Source: an uncultured Butyrivibrio sp.
GTDB taxonomy: Bacteria; Bacillota; Clostridia; Lachnospirales; Lachnospiraceae
Reading direction: 5' to 3'
Assembly: GCA_947168935.1 (NCBI GenBank)
Contig: CAMVNV010000007.1
Span: 1 to 52,255, forward strand
DNA: 52,255 bases
Shown here in pieces: positions 37,307 to 46,781 of this stretch; positions within the stretch are counted from its first letter, which is position 1; every line of letters begins with the position of its first letter. Both the position numbers and the translations under genes were made by a program. A model generated the notes under the pieces. That model was not told the origin of the DNA, did no database searches, and saw only the letters and a list, made by a program, of their open reading frames with translations.

Positions 37307-37340
37307 AAGGTGTCACCTGCATCGGGTGGCACCTTTTTTA
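37307..37340 (+). terminator. Terminator after the second chemoreceptor
   Basis: AAGGTGTCACC and GGTGGCACCTT form a stem (one G-T pair) with loop TGCATCG, followed by six T's. Confidence 0.92.
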
Positions 37341-37446
37341 TGGGAAAAGAGGTTGAAAATGTGGTATTATCAAAAGGTGTGATGAAAATACAAGATCGTC
37401 AATTCTGGAATAAATGATCTTTTGGTAAGTATATATTAAGAGGAGT

Positions 37447-38733
37447 TTGAAAATGGATAAGAGGGAAAGAGAAAAACTTGATGATGTGCTGAACCAGATT
37501 CAGAACACTCAGAGAAATATGCTTGGGGGATTGTATGGGGACTTTTTTGGAAGTAGCAGTCCTTCAACTGGAAGCTTTAACACTACAAATAATGCAAATA
37601 ATAATCTGAATGTTTCTGGCGGCGTAGATCCGCTTGCAGAAGCTAAGAATGCACTTAATGAGTTTAATACCAAGGTTAGTGAAGCTGAGAGTAATGGCGT
37701 GACTCCTGCAAACAAAACTAAAGCTGCAGAAAACGAAGGAGCAGAACCAGAGGAGCCTGCAGAACCTGAAGAAGATCCAATGGAGACTCTAGATAAGCTT
37801 ATTGGACTTGATACTATCAAGGGAGATGTTAAAGAGCTCACTAATTTCGTTAAGATCCAGAAGACAAGAAAGGATGCCGGCCTTAAATCAGTGCCTGTAT
37901 CTCTCCACCTTGTTTTCACAGGTAATCCCGGTACAGGTAAGACTACTGTGGCCCGTATTATTTCAAAGCTTTATAAGAATATAGGCGTTTTGTCAAAAGG
38001 CCAGCTTGTTGAGACAGACCGTTCCGGCCTTGTTGCAGGATATGTAGGTCAGACTGCCATTAAGACTCAGGAGCTTATCAAGAAGGCTATGGGAGGAGTT
38101 CTCTTCATAGATGAAGCATATGCTCTTTCACAAAAGGATGATGCCTTTGGTCAGGAGGCTATAGATACTATCCTCAAGGCAATGGAAGACCACAGAGATG
38201 ACCTTGTTGTTATTGTTGCGGGTTATACAGAGCCTATGGAGAAGTTCATTAACTCTAACCCAGGTCTTAAGAGCCGTTTTAACAAATATATCGAGTTCCC
38301 TGACTACACAATAGATGAGCTCATGGAAATTTTTGATATGAACTGCAAGAAGTATGACTATGTCATCGAAGAGGATACAAGGCAGCATGTAAGTGAGCTT
38401 ATAACTCAGAGAAAACTTGCTTCAAGCGGAAACTTTGCTAATGCCAGAGAGATAAGAAATCTCTTTGAAGAGATCATTACTAATCAGGCGTCGAGAATTG
38501 CTGGAATTGCGGATCTTAAGCCTGAAGATATGATGAAGATCACTAATGACGATCTCTTTGATAAAGCTCCTGAAGATAAGGATAAGAGCAAAGAAAGTGA
38601 CAATGAAAAATCTGATGGTAAGGAGTCAGAAGCTAATTCATCAGACAATGAAAAATCAGGTGAGGAAGTGACAGCTGGCAAGAAAACTGGTGATGAGTCA
38701 GCAGATAGTGATGAGCCTGGTGAGATCAAATAA
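37447..38733 (+). CDS. AAA+ ATPase, CbbX/SpoVK type
   Basis: A 428-residue cytosolic AAA+ protein. The N-terminal 110 residues are low in complexity and acidic (EPEEPAEPEED). The ATPase core has FTGNPGTGKTTVA (Walker A), GGVLFIDEAYAL (Walker B) and SRFNKYIEFPDY (arginine-finger region), and matches the CbbX/SpoVK family. The tail after residue 375 is a Lys/Glu/Ser/Asp-rich disordered stretch. Members remodel protein partners; in Bacillus SpoVK acts in sporulation, but no spore gene is nearby here, so the partner is unknown. AAGAGGAG precedes the ATG. It is followed closely by a metallophosphoesterase. Confidence 0.87.
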   Translation: MKMDKREREKLDDVLNQIQNTQRNMLGGLYGDFFGSSSPSTGSFNTTNNANNNLNVSGGVDPLAEAKNALNEFNTKVSEAESNGVTPANKTKAAENEGAEPEEPAEPEEDPMETLDKLIGLDTIKGDVKELTNFVKIQKTRKDAGLKSVPVSLHLVFTGNPGTGKTTVARIISKLYKNIGVLSKGQLVETDRSGLVAGYVGQTAIKTQELIKKAMGGVLFIDEAYALSQKDDAFGQEAIDTILKAMEDHRDDLVVIVAGYTEPMEKFINSNPGLKSRFNKYIEFPDYTIDELMEIFDMNCKKYDYVIEEDTRQHVSELITQRKLASSGNFANAREIRNLFEEIITNQASRIAGIADLKPEDMMKITNDDLFDKAPEDKDKSKESDNEKSDGKESEANSSDNEKSGEEVTAGKKTGDESADSDEPGEIK

Positions 38734-38797
38734 GGTTATAAAGATCTGATCATAGAACAATATAATAGCTACTTGATATGGCTTAGGAGATGTGTCC

Positions 38798-39880
38798 ATG
38801 TGGCTTTTGATTTTCGGAATAACTATCCTTGTATGCATAGTAGGAATAATATATCTGATAAATGCAATCAGCAGATTTGGACTAATAAAAAAGATATCTA
38901 AAACATGGCAAAGAAAGCTTGTGTCAGCTTTGATCCTTGTGTGTGCTTTTACAGGATTCATGTTTTGGCTTGGACTTGTAAATGCTATGGCAATATTATT
39001 ATATGTCCTTCTGTTCTTCATCTTATCAGGGATAATAGTTCGCATAATTCAAAAGATGTCAGGAAAAAAGTCAGATATTTACTGGCAGGGATGGATAGCA
39101 ATTGTTATTTCCATAGTGCATCTGTCATGCGCTTATTACATGTGCCACGCTGTCACAAGAACTGATTATGATCTTTCAAGTGATAAGGAAGTAGGCGAAC
39201 TTCACATAGCTCTTATCGCAGATTCTCACTTGGGTACAACTTTTGACGGCGAGGGATTTGCAAAAGAGATCTCTAAAATAGAAGCACAAAGCCCTGACCT
39301 ATTGCTTATAGCAGGAGATTTTGTGGACAATGATTCCTGCAAAAAAGACATGGTAAGAGCCTGTGAGGCGCTTGGAGACATGAATCTTAAATACGGTGTC
39401 TACTTTGTATATGGCAATCATGATAAGCATACCTTTAATGGAAGGGATTTTAGTGCCAAAGAATTAGAGGATGAGCTTATCAAGAATAACGTATATGTAC
39501 TTGAGGATGAGATCGTAAACGTAGATAACATCTGCATTGCGGGAAGAAAAGATAGTTTTGAATCACAAAGAAAGGATATCTTTGAGCTTTTAAAAGACTG
39601 CGATGAAGGTAAATATATAATAGTAATAGATCATCAACCTACAGACTATGAAAGCGAAAGCAATAGCGCTGCTGACCTGGTTGTCTCCGGACATACTCAT
39701 GGCGGTCAGCTTCTTCTTATAAAATATTTGGGAGAATTTTTTGGAATTAATGATCAGACATATGGTTATGAAAGAATAAATAGTACAGATTTTATCGTTA
39801 CGTCGGGAATATCTGACTGGGCTCTGGATTTTAAAACAGGAGTAAGGTCTGAGTATGTCATGATAAATGTTAATCAGTAG
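38798..39880 (+). CDS. Membrane-bound metallophosphoesterase (YkuE-like)
   Basis: A 360-residue protein with about four N-terminal membrane helices (1-25, 45-65, 68-90, 100-125) and a calcineurin-like phosphoesterase domain. Metal-binding blocks: IALIADSHLG, IAGDFVDND, VYGNHDKH, IIVIDHQPTD and VVSGHTHGGQ. Related proteins hydrolyse lipid phosphate or pyrophosphate bonds at the membrane; the substrate here is unknown. The start is the ATG at 38798, as TAGGAGA is 7 bases upstream; the GTG at 38792 is too close to that site. Confidence 0.9.
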   Translation: MWLLIFGITILVCIVGIIYLINAISRFGLIKKISKTWQRKLVSALILVCAFTGFMFWLGLVNAMAILLYVLLFFILSGIIVRIIQKMSGKKSDIYWQGWIAIVISIVHLSCAYYMCHAVTRTDYDLSSDKEVGELHIALIADSHLGTTFDGEGFAKEISKIEAQSPDLLLIAGDFVDNDSCKKDMVRACEALGDMNLKYGVYFVYGNHDKHTFNGRDFSAKELEDELIKNNVYVLEDEIVNVDNICIAGRKDSFESQRKDIFELLKDCDEGKYIIVIDHQPTDYESESNSAADLVVSGHTHGGQLLLIKYLGEFFGINDQTYGYERINSTDFIVTSGISDWALDFKTGVRSEYVMINVNQ

Positions 39881-39979
39881 AAAATGGTATTTCGGAAGGA
39901 AATGATCTGTTTGACAAAAACATGATGAGCATTGTATTTGGGCGTTTTGAGGATACAATTATTAAATTCGCATAAATAC

Positions 39980-39993
39980 GACGTTTAAACGTC
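39980..39993. promoter_or_regulatory. Perfect 14-bp palindrome
   Basis: GACGTTTAAACGTC is exactly self-complementary, with no loop. This suits a dimeric protein-binding site better than an RNA hairpin. The regulator is unknown. Confidence 0.5.
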
Positions 39994-40009
39994 TGCGTGT
40001 TATCGTTAT

Positions 40010-40068
40010 AAAATAGTTAATCAGTGCATTATACACTAATAATGTACGATTAACTATTTTTTATGTTT
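40010..40068. terminator. Inverted repeat after the phosphoesterase gene
   Basis: AAATAGTTAATC and GATTAACTATTT form a 12-bp stem around about 30 bases, followed by T's. Terminator for the upstream gene is the simplest reading. Confidence 0.65.
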
Positions 40069-40285
40069 ATACAAAAACATATAGAACTGTTATTTCTCAG
40101 ATTAAAAAACTCAAAGTAATTATTCACAATTATTCATTAATATTTTACGAAAAAATAGAAAAAACGTTGGTAAAAGTTAGTGGCAAATATGTATAAATAG
40201 TGGGATTTGTCCAAAGTTGTCGAAATCTTTGTGCAAAACAGCAGAAAATCAGATGAAAACCACGAAATGTTGTCTATGTTCTTGA

Positions 40286-40314
40286 TTGACATATAAATAT
40301 CATTCATGTAAAAT
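40286..40314 (+). promoter_or_regulatory. Housekeeping promoter of pflB
   Basis: TTGACA, 17-base spacer, TAAAAT: a perfect -35, ideal spacing and one mismatch in the -10. It lies 81 bases before the ATG at 40395. Confidence 0.85.
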
Positions 40315-40322
40315 CACAGCGT

Positions 40323-40340
40323 TGGTTAAAAATATAACAA
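40323..40340. promoter_or_regulatory. Rex-like (NADH-sensing) operator at pflB
   Basis: TGGTTAAAAATATAACAA matches the Rex site TTGTTAA-N4-TTAACAA at 12 of 14 specified positions and lies just after the -10 box. Binding there would block initiation when NADH is low. This is inferred from the motif; no rex gene is in the window. Confidence 0.6.
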
Positions 40341-40394
40341 ATAATTCAGCGCATGGAGTTATCCATGCATGACGGCACTAGAAGGAGTACCTTT

Positions 40395-42659
40395 ATGCGA
40401 GAAGAATGGAGAAGTTTCAAAGGAACACACTGGATTGGAGACGTTAACGTACGTGACTTCATCCAGAACAACTACACCCAGTATGATGGTGATGAGTCTT
40501 TCCTTGCAGGACCGACTCAGGCTACAGATACATTATGGGGCAAGCTTCAGGAGCTTCAGAAGAAAGAACGTGAGAATGGTGGCGTTCTTGAGTGTGAGAC
40601 AGAAGTTGTTTCAAGTCTTACAGCTTATGGCCCTGGATACATTGATGAGCAGACTAAGGATCTTGAGCAGATCGTAGGTCTTCAGACAGATAAGCCTCTT
40701 AAGAGAGCATTCATGCCATTCGGTGGAATCAAGATGGCAGAGGAAGCTGCTTCAACATATGGTTTCGAAGTAAATCCTAAATTCCACAAGATCTTCACAG
40801 AGTATCACAAGACTCACAACCAGGCTGTATTTGATGCTTACACACCTGAGATGAGACTTGCTCGTCACAGCCACATCGTAACAGGTCTTCCTGATACATA
40901 TGGTCGTGGACGTATCGTAGGCGACTACAGAAGAGTTGCTCTTTACGGTGTTGATCACCTCATCGCTAAGAAGCAGGAAGATTATGATAACTGTGGCGAT
41001 GGCACAATGCTTGATCACATCATTCGTCAGAGAGAAGAAATCTCAGAGCAGATCCGTGCACTTAAGGGCATGAAGGCTATGGCTGAGAGCTATGGCTATG
41101 ATATTTCAAAGCCTGCTAAGAACGCTAAGGAAGCTGTTCAGTGGTTATACTTCGGTTACCTTGCAGCTATCAAGACTCAGAACGGTGCTGCTATGTCAGT
41201 TGGCCGTGTATCTACATTCCTTGATATCTACATCAACCGTGATATCGAAGAGGGAACACTTACAGAGGAACAGGCACAGGAGCTTATCGATCACTTCACA
41301 ATGAAGCTTCGTATGGTTAAGTTCGCTCGTATCCCTTCATACAACAACCTCTTCTCAGGTGACCCAGTATGGGCTACTCTTGAGGTTGGTGGACTTGGCG
41401 GAGACGGACGTCACATGGTTACAAAGAATGACTATCGTTTCCTTCATACTCTTGAGAACATGGGACCTGCTCCAGAGCCGAACCTTACAGTTCTTTACTC
41501 TAAGAGACTTCCTGAGACATTCAAGAAGTATGCAGCTCACATTTCAGTTGTAACATCTTCTATCCAGTACGAGAACGATGATGTTATGCGTCCAATCTGG
41601 GGCGATGATTACTCAATCTGCTGCTGCGTATCAGCTACACAGACAGGTAAGGAAATGCAGTTCTTCGGAGCTCGTGCTAACCTTGCTAAGGCTCTTCTGT
41701 ACGCTATCAACGGCGGTGTTGATGAGAAGTTCACAGATAAGAACGGTAAGCACATGCAGGTAGGTCCTGCTTATGCACCTATCACATCTGAGTACCTTGA
41801 CTTCGACGAAGTTATGGCTAAATATGACAAGATGCTTGACTGGCTTGCAGGTCTTTATGTAAATATCCTCAACCTCATCCAGTACATGCACGATAAGTAC
41901 TACTATGAAGCAGCTGAGATGGCTCTTATCGATACAGATGTACGTCGTACATTTGCTACAGGTATTGCTGGTTTCTCACACGTTATCGATTCACTTTCAG
42001 CTATCAAGTATGCTAAGGTTAAGACAATCCGTGATGAGAACGGTCTTGTTATCGACTACAAGGTAGAAGGCGACTTCCCTAAGTATGGTAACGATGATGA
42101 CAGAGCAGACCAGATCGGTGTTGATCTTCTTAAGTCATTCATGACAAAGATCAGAAAGCACCACACATATCGTGATTCTGAGCCTACAACTTCTATCCTT
42201 ACTATCACATCTAACGTTGTTTACGGTAAGGCAACAGGTGCTACACCTGACGGAAGAGCAGCTTACACATCATTCGCTCCTGGAGCATCACCATCTTATG
42301 GTGCAGAGCAGAACGGACTTCTTGCATCTCTTAACTCAGTTGCAAAGGTTCCTTATGAGTGGTCACTTGACGGTATTTCAAATACTCAGACAATGAACCC
42401 TGCTTCTCTTGGACATGATGATGAGGAAAGAGCTAACAAGCTTGTTGGTGTTCTTGATGGATACTTCGAGCAGGGTGCTCACCACCTCAACGTTAACGTA
42501 TTCGGTAAGGATAAGCTCATCGACGCTATGGAGCATCCTGAAAAGCCTGAGTACGCTAACTTCACAATTCGTGTATCAGGTTATGCTGTTAAGTTCATCA
42601 ACCTTACTAAGGAGCAGCAGCTTGACGTTATCGCACGTACATGCCACGAATCACTCTAA
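40395..42659 (+). CDS. pflB: Pyruvate formate-lyase
   Basis: A 754-residue glycyl-radical enzyme that splits pyruvate with CoA into acetyl-CoA and formate, a main route in anaerobic fermentation. The active-site cysteines lie in [14 protein letters not shown] (a run of three Cys at about 409-411), and the radical glycine is the Gly of RVSGYAVKF at about 729. The start is the ATG at 40395 ([13 protein letters not shown]), with AAGGAG 7 bases before it; a longer frame from 40353 includes leader sequence. Codon use is strongly optimised, as expected for an abundant enzyme. It has its own terminator and is followed by its activase. Confidence 0.98.
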   Translation: MREEWRSFKGTHWIGDVNVRDFIQNNYTQYDGDESFLAGPTQATDTLWGKLQELQKKERENGGVLECETEVVSSLTAYGPGYIDEQTKDLEQIVGLQTDKPLKRAFMPFGGIKMAEEAASTYGFEVNPKFHKIFTEYHKTHNQAVFDAYTPEMRLARHSHIVTGLPDTYGRGRIVGDYRRVALYGVDHLIAKKQEDYDNCGDGTMLDHIIRQREEISEQIRALKGMKAMAESYGYDISKPAKNAKEAVQWLYFGYLAAIKTQNGAAMSVGRVSTFLDIYINRDIEEGTLTEEQAQELIDHFTMKLRMVKFARIPSYNNLFSGDPVWATLEVGGLGGDGRHMVTKNDYRFLHTLENMGPAPEPNLTVLYSKRLPETFKKYAAHISVVTSSIQYENDDVMRPIWGDDYSICCCVSATQTGKEMQFFGARANLAKALLYAINGGVDEKFTDKNGKHMQVGPAYAPITSEYLDFDEVMAKYDKMLDWLAGLYVNILNLIQYMHDKYYYEAAEMALIDTDVRRTFATGIAGFSHVIDSLSAIKYAKVKTIRDENGLVIDYKVEGDFPKYGNDDDRADQIGVDLLKSFMTKIRKHHTYRDSEPTTSILTITSNVVYGKATGATPDGRAAYTSFAPGASPSYGAEQNGLLASLNSVAKVPYEWSLDGISNTQTMNPASLGHDDEERANKLVGVLDGYFEQGAHHLNVNVFGKDKLIDAMEHPEKPEYANFTIRVSGYAVKFINLTKEQQLDVIARTCHESL

Positions 42660-42704
42660 TTTGTCGGTTAAAACAATTGACACATTAGTAGCGTAAAGCT
42701 TATA

Positions 42705-42751
42705 TTAAAAGGACTGCAAAGGGAGGAAATATTCTTTTGCAGTCCTTTTTT
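42705..42751 (+). terminator. Terminator between pflB and pflA
   Basis: AAAAGGACTGCAAA and TTTGCAGTCCTTTT form a 14-bp stem with a 15-17-base loop and a run of T's. It would let only a part of pflB transcripts reach pflA. Confidence 0.93.
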
Positions 42752-42837
42752 GAGACATGCAAGTCTGTCCATTGGCTTAGAAGATAAAGTTTGTGGATGT
42801 TATAGCTGCCTGTACCTGGCGGCAGAATGGAGATTTT

Positions 42838-43572
42838 ATGAAAGGCGCAGTACATTCAATTGAAACATTTGGATCAGTAGATGGTCCCGGAATCAGATAT
42901 ATTATTTTCCTTCAGGGATGTAATATGAGATGCAGATACTGCCACAATGTTGATACTTGGGCAGAAAAACGTGAGGATACTCAGTTTCTTGACGCTGATG
43001 AGCTTCTTGATAAGGCTGAGCGTTACAAGACTTACTGGGGAACAGAGGGTGGAATCACTGTAAGCGGCGGCGAAGCTCTTCTTCAGATTGATTTTCTTCT
43101 TGAGCTTTTTACAAAGGCTAAAAAGCGCGGAATTAATACCTGTATTGATACAGCGCTTCAGCCATTTACCAGAGAGGAACCTTTTTTCTCTAAATTTGAA
43201 GAGCTTATGAAGGTGACAGATCTTCTCCTTGTAGATATCAAGCACATTGAGCCAGAGGCTCATAAGAATCTTACAGCCCAGGATAATGCAAATATTCTTG
43301 ATGGTATGAGATATCTTTCTGATATAAATAAGCCTATCTGGATCAGACATGTACTGGTTCCCGGCATTACAGATGACGATAAGGCGCTTCAGGATACAAG
43401 AGCCTTCATCGAAACTCTGAATAATGTAGAAAAGATTGAAGTACTTCCTTATCATAATCTTGGCGTATTCAAGTGGAAAGAACTTGGTATTAACTATTCT
43501 CTTGAAGGAACTGCGGCTCCTACTAAAGAGAGAGTAGAGAACGCAGAGAAGATTCTTCGCGGCGAGATTTGA
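42838..43572 (+). CDS. pflA: Pyruvate formate-lyase activating enzyme
   Basis: A 244-residue radical-SAM enzyme that puts the glycyl radical on PFL. The [4Fe-4S]/SAM motif is CNMRCRYC (CxxxCxxC), followed by TVSGGEALLQ and LLVDIKHIEPEAHKNLT. The start is the ATG at 42838 (MKGAVHSIETFGSVDGPG), with GGAG a few bases upstream; the in-frame GTG at 42793 adds 15 residues unlike the family. It lies about 180 bp after pflB, behind a terminator. Confidence 0.97.
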   Translation: MKGAVHSIETFGSVDGPGIRYIIFLQGCNMRCRYCHNVDTWAEKREDTQFLDADELLDKAERYKTYWGTEGGITVSGGEALLQIDFLLELFTKAKKRGINTCIDTALQPFTREEPFFSKFEELMKVTDLLLVDIKHIEPEAHKNLTAQDNANILDGMRYLSDINKPIWIRHVLVPGITDDDKALQDTRAFIETLNNVEKIEVLPYHNLGVFKWKELGINYSLEGTAAPTKERVENAEKILRGEI

Positions 43573-43624
43573 GTTTAAGATGATCAATTATGATTCTTGA
43601 TCAAATAAAATATGTTTGTGACAA

Positions 43625-43668
43625 AGAAAACTTCCAAGGCAAATCGTTTTGGAAGTTTTCTTTTTTTA
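43625..43668 (+). terminator. Terminator of pflA
   Basis: AGAAAACTTCCAA and TTGGAAGTTTTCT form a 13-bp stem with a loop of 11 bases and are followed by seven T's. Confidence 0.94.
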
Positions 43669-43674
43669 TAGTGT

Positions 43675-43701
43675 TATATTTAAGAAATGCGATTCCGATA
43701 T
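43675..43701 (+). promoter_or_regulatory. Possible sigma-28-type promoter
   Basis: TATA, 15 bases, TCCGATAT. Two mismatches in the -10 and one in the -35 make this a weaker member of the set in this window. Confidence 0.45.
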
Positions 43702-43947
43702 AAGAATTGTAACGACGGACTATTGTTACAGTATTCGATTTGTTGTTTTTGGACATCAACGGGTATCTTTGACGGGACGGAGTTCCAGAAGCTAAGGATA
43801 GCGTCTTTCACGGAAGATTGTAACTTAAATTTTTTGGTGGAGGCGCTACTTTTATGCCAAAAAATGTTCATAGAAATGTATCCATGCTTTTCTATACATG
43901 TGTTATGTTCAGTAAAGGCGCGCTTCCGGAAAGACATGAGGCGTAAC

Positions 43948-45042
43948 ATGAGAATTGCAGCAAGTAACATTGAGATGAGCAGCAGCCATGAGTATGTTGC
44001 CAGTCGGGCTCAGGAGACCTTTAAACCCTTTGGGCTTTCGTCTTCTTTTTCAACAACTCAAAAGGAGGAGACGAAAGAAACATATAGGGACACCTTTGCA
44101 AGGTCAGATAAGGACTTAGAGCTCCTTGGATTTGAGTCATCAGGGCTTTATACGAAGCCGGAGAACTATCATGAGATTGAGGTGGCAGAACCTGAAACTA
44201 AGAATGATAGTCAGGGATTAAGCGCCATTGACATGATCCATGTACATCTTTTGAGAATCATCCTCCAGCTTGCTCAGAATCTTGGAGGGAAGGGTTGGGA
44301 ATCTTTTTCCAAAAATATTGCGAGTCAGTTAAATGCCATATCTGACGGCAATACAGCTCTATATAGGAACTCAAATATGTATTCCCTTACAAGCTTTGAA
44401 GCTGAGTCTACGCAGTTTAACGCACAGGGTAGAGCAGTTACTGAAGATGGCAGGATCATTGACTTTAATGTAAGCTTTGGCATGTCCAGAGAATTACTTC
44501 AGTATTCAGAACTTAATATCGGAGCAATGCAAGGTTTTTTAATGGATCCCCTGGTAATTAATGTAGGAGGAGACATTACAGAGATATCAGATCAGTCATT
44601 CTACTTTGATCTTGATTTTGACGGAGATAAAGATAATGTGAAGATGCTATCACAAGGCTCTGGATTTCTTGCCATGGACAAAAATAATGACGGCGTTATA
44701 GGTGATGGAAGTGAGCTTTTTGGAACAGCGACAGGAGACGGCTTTGGAGAACTTAGAGAGTACGACGAAGATGGTAATGGCTGGATAGATGAAAATGATG
44801 TTAATACATGGGCAGCTCTGAAAGTCTGGATCAAAGATGATCAGGGAAGGGATGAGCTTCTTACATTAAAGGAAGCAAATGTTGGAGCTATATATCTTGG
44901 AGAGGTCTCCACCGAGTTTATGTCATACTCACAAGATATGTTATCAGGTAACGTTAACGGTGCATTCAGATCATCTGGAGTATTTCTTCACGAGGATGGA
45001 AAAGCTGGACTTATCCAGCATGTAGATCTGGCGTATTCATAA
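43948..45042 (+). CDS. EF-hand-like calcium-binding protein of unknown role
   Basis: A 364-residue protein, probably beginning MRIAASNIEMSSSHEYV; the GAGG at 43938-43941, 6 bases upstream, fits this start. There is no signal peptide. The C-terminal half has Asp-rich loops of calcium-binding form: DLDFDGDKDN, MDKNNDGVIGDGSELFG, YDEDGNGWIDENDVNTW, followed by KVWIKDDQGRDELLTLKEANVGAIYLG. This D-x-N-x-D-G layout occurs in secreted Ca-binding proteins of several bacteria. The middle region (HVHLLRIILQLAQNLGGKGWESF) is helical. Function unknown; a sigma-28-like promoter upstream hints at motility or surface attachment. Confidence 0.75.
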   Translation: MRIAASNIEMSSSHEYVASRAQETFKPFGLSSSFSTTQKEETKETYRDTFARSDKDLELLGFESSGLYTKPENYHEIEVAEPETKNDSQGLSAIDMIHVHLLRIILQLAQNLGGKGWESFSKNIASQLNAISDGNTALYRNSNMYSLTSFEAESTQFNAQGRAVTEDGRIIDFNVSFGMSRELLQYSELNIGAMQGFLMDPLVINVGGDITEISDQSFYFDLDFDGDKDNVKMLSQGSGFLAMDKNNDGVIGDGSELFGTATGDGFGELREYDEDGNGWIDENDVNTWAALKVWIKDDQGRDELLTLKEANVGAIYLGEVSTEFMSYSQDMLSGNVNGAFRSSGVFLHEDGKAGLIQHVDLAYS

Positions 45043-45061
45043 GCAGGATATAAAATAGTAT

Positions 45062-45111
45062 TACTCCCGCGGATTATGATATGTTGTCATAGATCTGCGG
45101 GAGTTTTTTAT
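45062..45111 (+). terminator. Terminator after the EF-hand-like gene
   Basis: ACTCCCGCGGAT pairs with ATCTGCGGGAGT (one mismatch) and is followed by six T's. Confidence 0.93.
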
Positions 45112-45195
45112 GCAATAAAATAACAAACAATTTATTTCAGAAAAAAGCTGTATTTTGAGCTTAAAAATGTATGTATTTTCATGATAAATTTTAAG

Positions 45196-45223
45196 TTGAA
45201 ATTATCGAAATGTTCGTTATAAT
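45196..45223 (+). promoter_or_regulatory. Housekeeping promoter of the uracil/xanthine permease gene
   Basis: TTGAAA, 16-base spacer, TATAAT. The predicted leader to the ATG at 45279 is about 50 bases, too short for a full purine riboswitch. Confidence 0.8.
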
Positions 45224-45278
45224 ATATTTGGGTTTTGAACAGTTAGTCAAATTTTCATTTTCTGTAGGGAGGAAAAAT

Positions 45279-46688
45279 ATGGGTAAAAATTCCAAAGCCT
45301 TCGATGAACCGATTTACGATGCACGCAGTCTTGGAACAGGACGAATGCTGGTTCTTGGAGTTCAGCACATGTTCGCGATGTTTGGAGCAACAGTTCTTGT
45401 TCCCATCATTACTGGTCTTGACGTATCAACAACACTTCTTTTTGCAGGTCTTGGTACACTTCTTTTCCATCTTATTACAGGACGTAAGGTTCCTGCTTTC
45501 CTTGGTTCATCATTTGCATTCCTTGGTGGTTATGCCGCAGTAGCACCTCTTCTTGATGGCGGCGCTTCAAATAAAGAGCTTTTGCCATATGCATGCTTTG
45601 GCGTAGCTGTTTCAGGTCTTTTATACCTGGTACTTGCATTCCTTTTCAGAACATTTGGAGCCGGAAGAGTCATGAAGTTCTTCCCACCTGTTGTTACAGG
45701 TCCTATCATTATTGCTATCGGTCTTAATCTTGCTCCTTCTGCTATTAACAACTGTGCAGATAACTGGAACTGGATTCCTGCTATTACAGCAATTGCAATT
45801 GTCATCTGCTGCAACATTTGGGGTAAGGGTCTTATAAGGATCGTTCCGATTCTTCTGGGCGTACTTGGTTCATATTTTGTATCAGCAGTAATGGATGCAC
45901 TTGGTGTTGAGATGATAGATTATTCACAGGTTGCAAGTGCTCCTTGGATAGGCTTCCCGATCCACTATGAAAATACTGTATTTTCACTTTTCACAAATGG
46001 ATTTGATTCAGGCGTTCTTATAACAGCTGTTATCACAATAGTTCCTATCGCTTTTGCAACAATGATGGAGCATATCGGTGATATCTCAGCTATTTCTTCT
46101 ACTACAGGTCGTAACTATATTAAAGATCCGGGACTTCACAGAACACTTATCGGTGACGGTCTTGCTACAGCACTTGCATCACTCTTTGGTGCTCCTGCAA
46201 ATACAACTTACGGTGAAAACACAGGTGTTCTTACACTTACTAAGGTTTATGATCCGCTGGTTATCAGGATCGCAGCAGGTTTTGCAGTACTTATGAGTTT
46301 CTGCCCTAAGTTCGCTGCTATTATCGAGACAATGCCAAACGGTACTATAGGTGGTATCTCACTTGTACTTTATGGAATGATCTCAGCAGTAGGTATCAGA
46401 AACCTCGTTGAGACACATGTTGACTTCTCTAAGAGCCGTAACGTACTTGTTGCAGCTATGATCATGGTTCTTACTATCGGAATCAGTTACTCCGCAGGCG
46501 GATCACTTCCACTTCCATTTGGCGGTGTATCACTTTCAGGCCTTGCAACAGGTTCACTTGTAGGTATCCTTCTTAATGCAGTACTTCCTGGTAAGGACTA
46601 TAAGTTTGAGGATGAGCTTCCTAACGCAACAGGTGTTGATTTCGAAATGACACAGGGTGAATCTGACGAGCTTGATAAGGCTCAGTAA
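45279..46688 (+). CDS. Uracil/xanthine permease (NCS2 family)
   Basis: A 469-residue membrane transporter with about 14 hydrophobic segments. NCS2 hallmarks: LGVQHMFAMFGATVLVPIITGLDVSTTLLFAGLGTL at the N-terminus, FATMMEHIGDISAISSTTG (substrate Glu), and GAPANTTYGENTGVLTLTKVYDP (second conserved block). The substrate is probably uracil, given the UraA-like AMFGATVLVP and MMEHIGD motifs. The start at 45279 (MGKNSKAFDE) has AGGGAGG just upstream; an in-frame upstream ATG at 45210 lies within the promoter. Not beside the pyr genes. Confidence 0.94.
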   Translation: MGKNSKAFDEPIYDARSLGTGRMLVLGVQHMFAMFGATVLVPIITGLDVSTTLLFAGLGTLLFHLITGRKVPAFLGSSFAFLGGYAAVAPLLDGGASNKELLPYACFGVAVSGLLYLVLAFLFRTFGAGRVMKFFPPVVTGPIIIAIGLNLAPSAINNCADNWNWIPAITAIAIVICCNIWGKGLIRIVPILLGVLGSYFVSAVMDALGVEMIDYSQVASAPWIGFPIHYENTVFSLFTNGFDSGVLITAVITIVPIAFATMMEHIGDISAISSTTGRNYIKDPGLHRTLIGDGLATALASLFGAPANTTYGENTGVLTLTKVYDPLVIRIAAGFAVLMSFCPKFAAIIETMPNGTIGGISLVLYGMISAVGIRNLVETHVDFSKSRNVLVAAMIMVLTIGISYSAGGSLPLPFGGVSLSGLATGSLVGILLNAVLPGKDYKFEDELPNATGVDFEMTQGESDELDKAQ

Positions 46689-46781
46689 GAATAACGGAAA
46701 GATTTCTTCATTGGCAGATTTGGCTGGTCATAAAAATATGTCATGTAAGATATTTACAGATAAGAAAAAATTAGATAAAAA

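Larger units (their letters stand above)
39881..40394. other. 514-bp control region upstream of pflB
   Basis: This AT-rich gap holds a perfect 14-bp palindrome (39980-39993), an inverted repeat likely to end the phosphoesterase transcript (40010-40070), a strong housekeeping promoter (40286-40314), a Rex-like operator (40323-40340), and a small leader hairpin GCATGGA-GTTA-TCCATGC (40350-40367). No gene is seen. Confidence 0.8.
43573..43947. other. 375-bp gap between pflA and the EF-hand-like gene
   Basis: This gap contains the pflA terminator, a weak sigma-28-type promoter (43675-43701) and about 245 bases of leader. The open frame that continues upstream to 43687 is not accepted as coding: it would begin within the promoter and has no ribosome site. 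A minus-strand open frame (43680-43970) also has no recognisable family. Confidence 0.5.

Noticed and set aside
43687-43947. N-terminal extension of the EF-hand-like protein
   Set aside because: It starts within a sigma-28-like -10 region, lacks a ribosome site and its residues look unlike a protein domain. A better start with GAGG spacing exists at 43948.
43680-43970. Minus-strand 96-codon frame overlapping the leader of the EF-hand-like gene
   Set aside because: No ribosome site or family is recognisable, and it overlaps a promoter and a terminator tail.
45224-45278. Purine riboswitch in the permease leader
   Set aside because: The predicted leader is only about 50 bases, too short for a purine aptamer plus expression platform, and no three-way junction sequence is seen.
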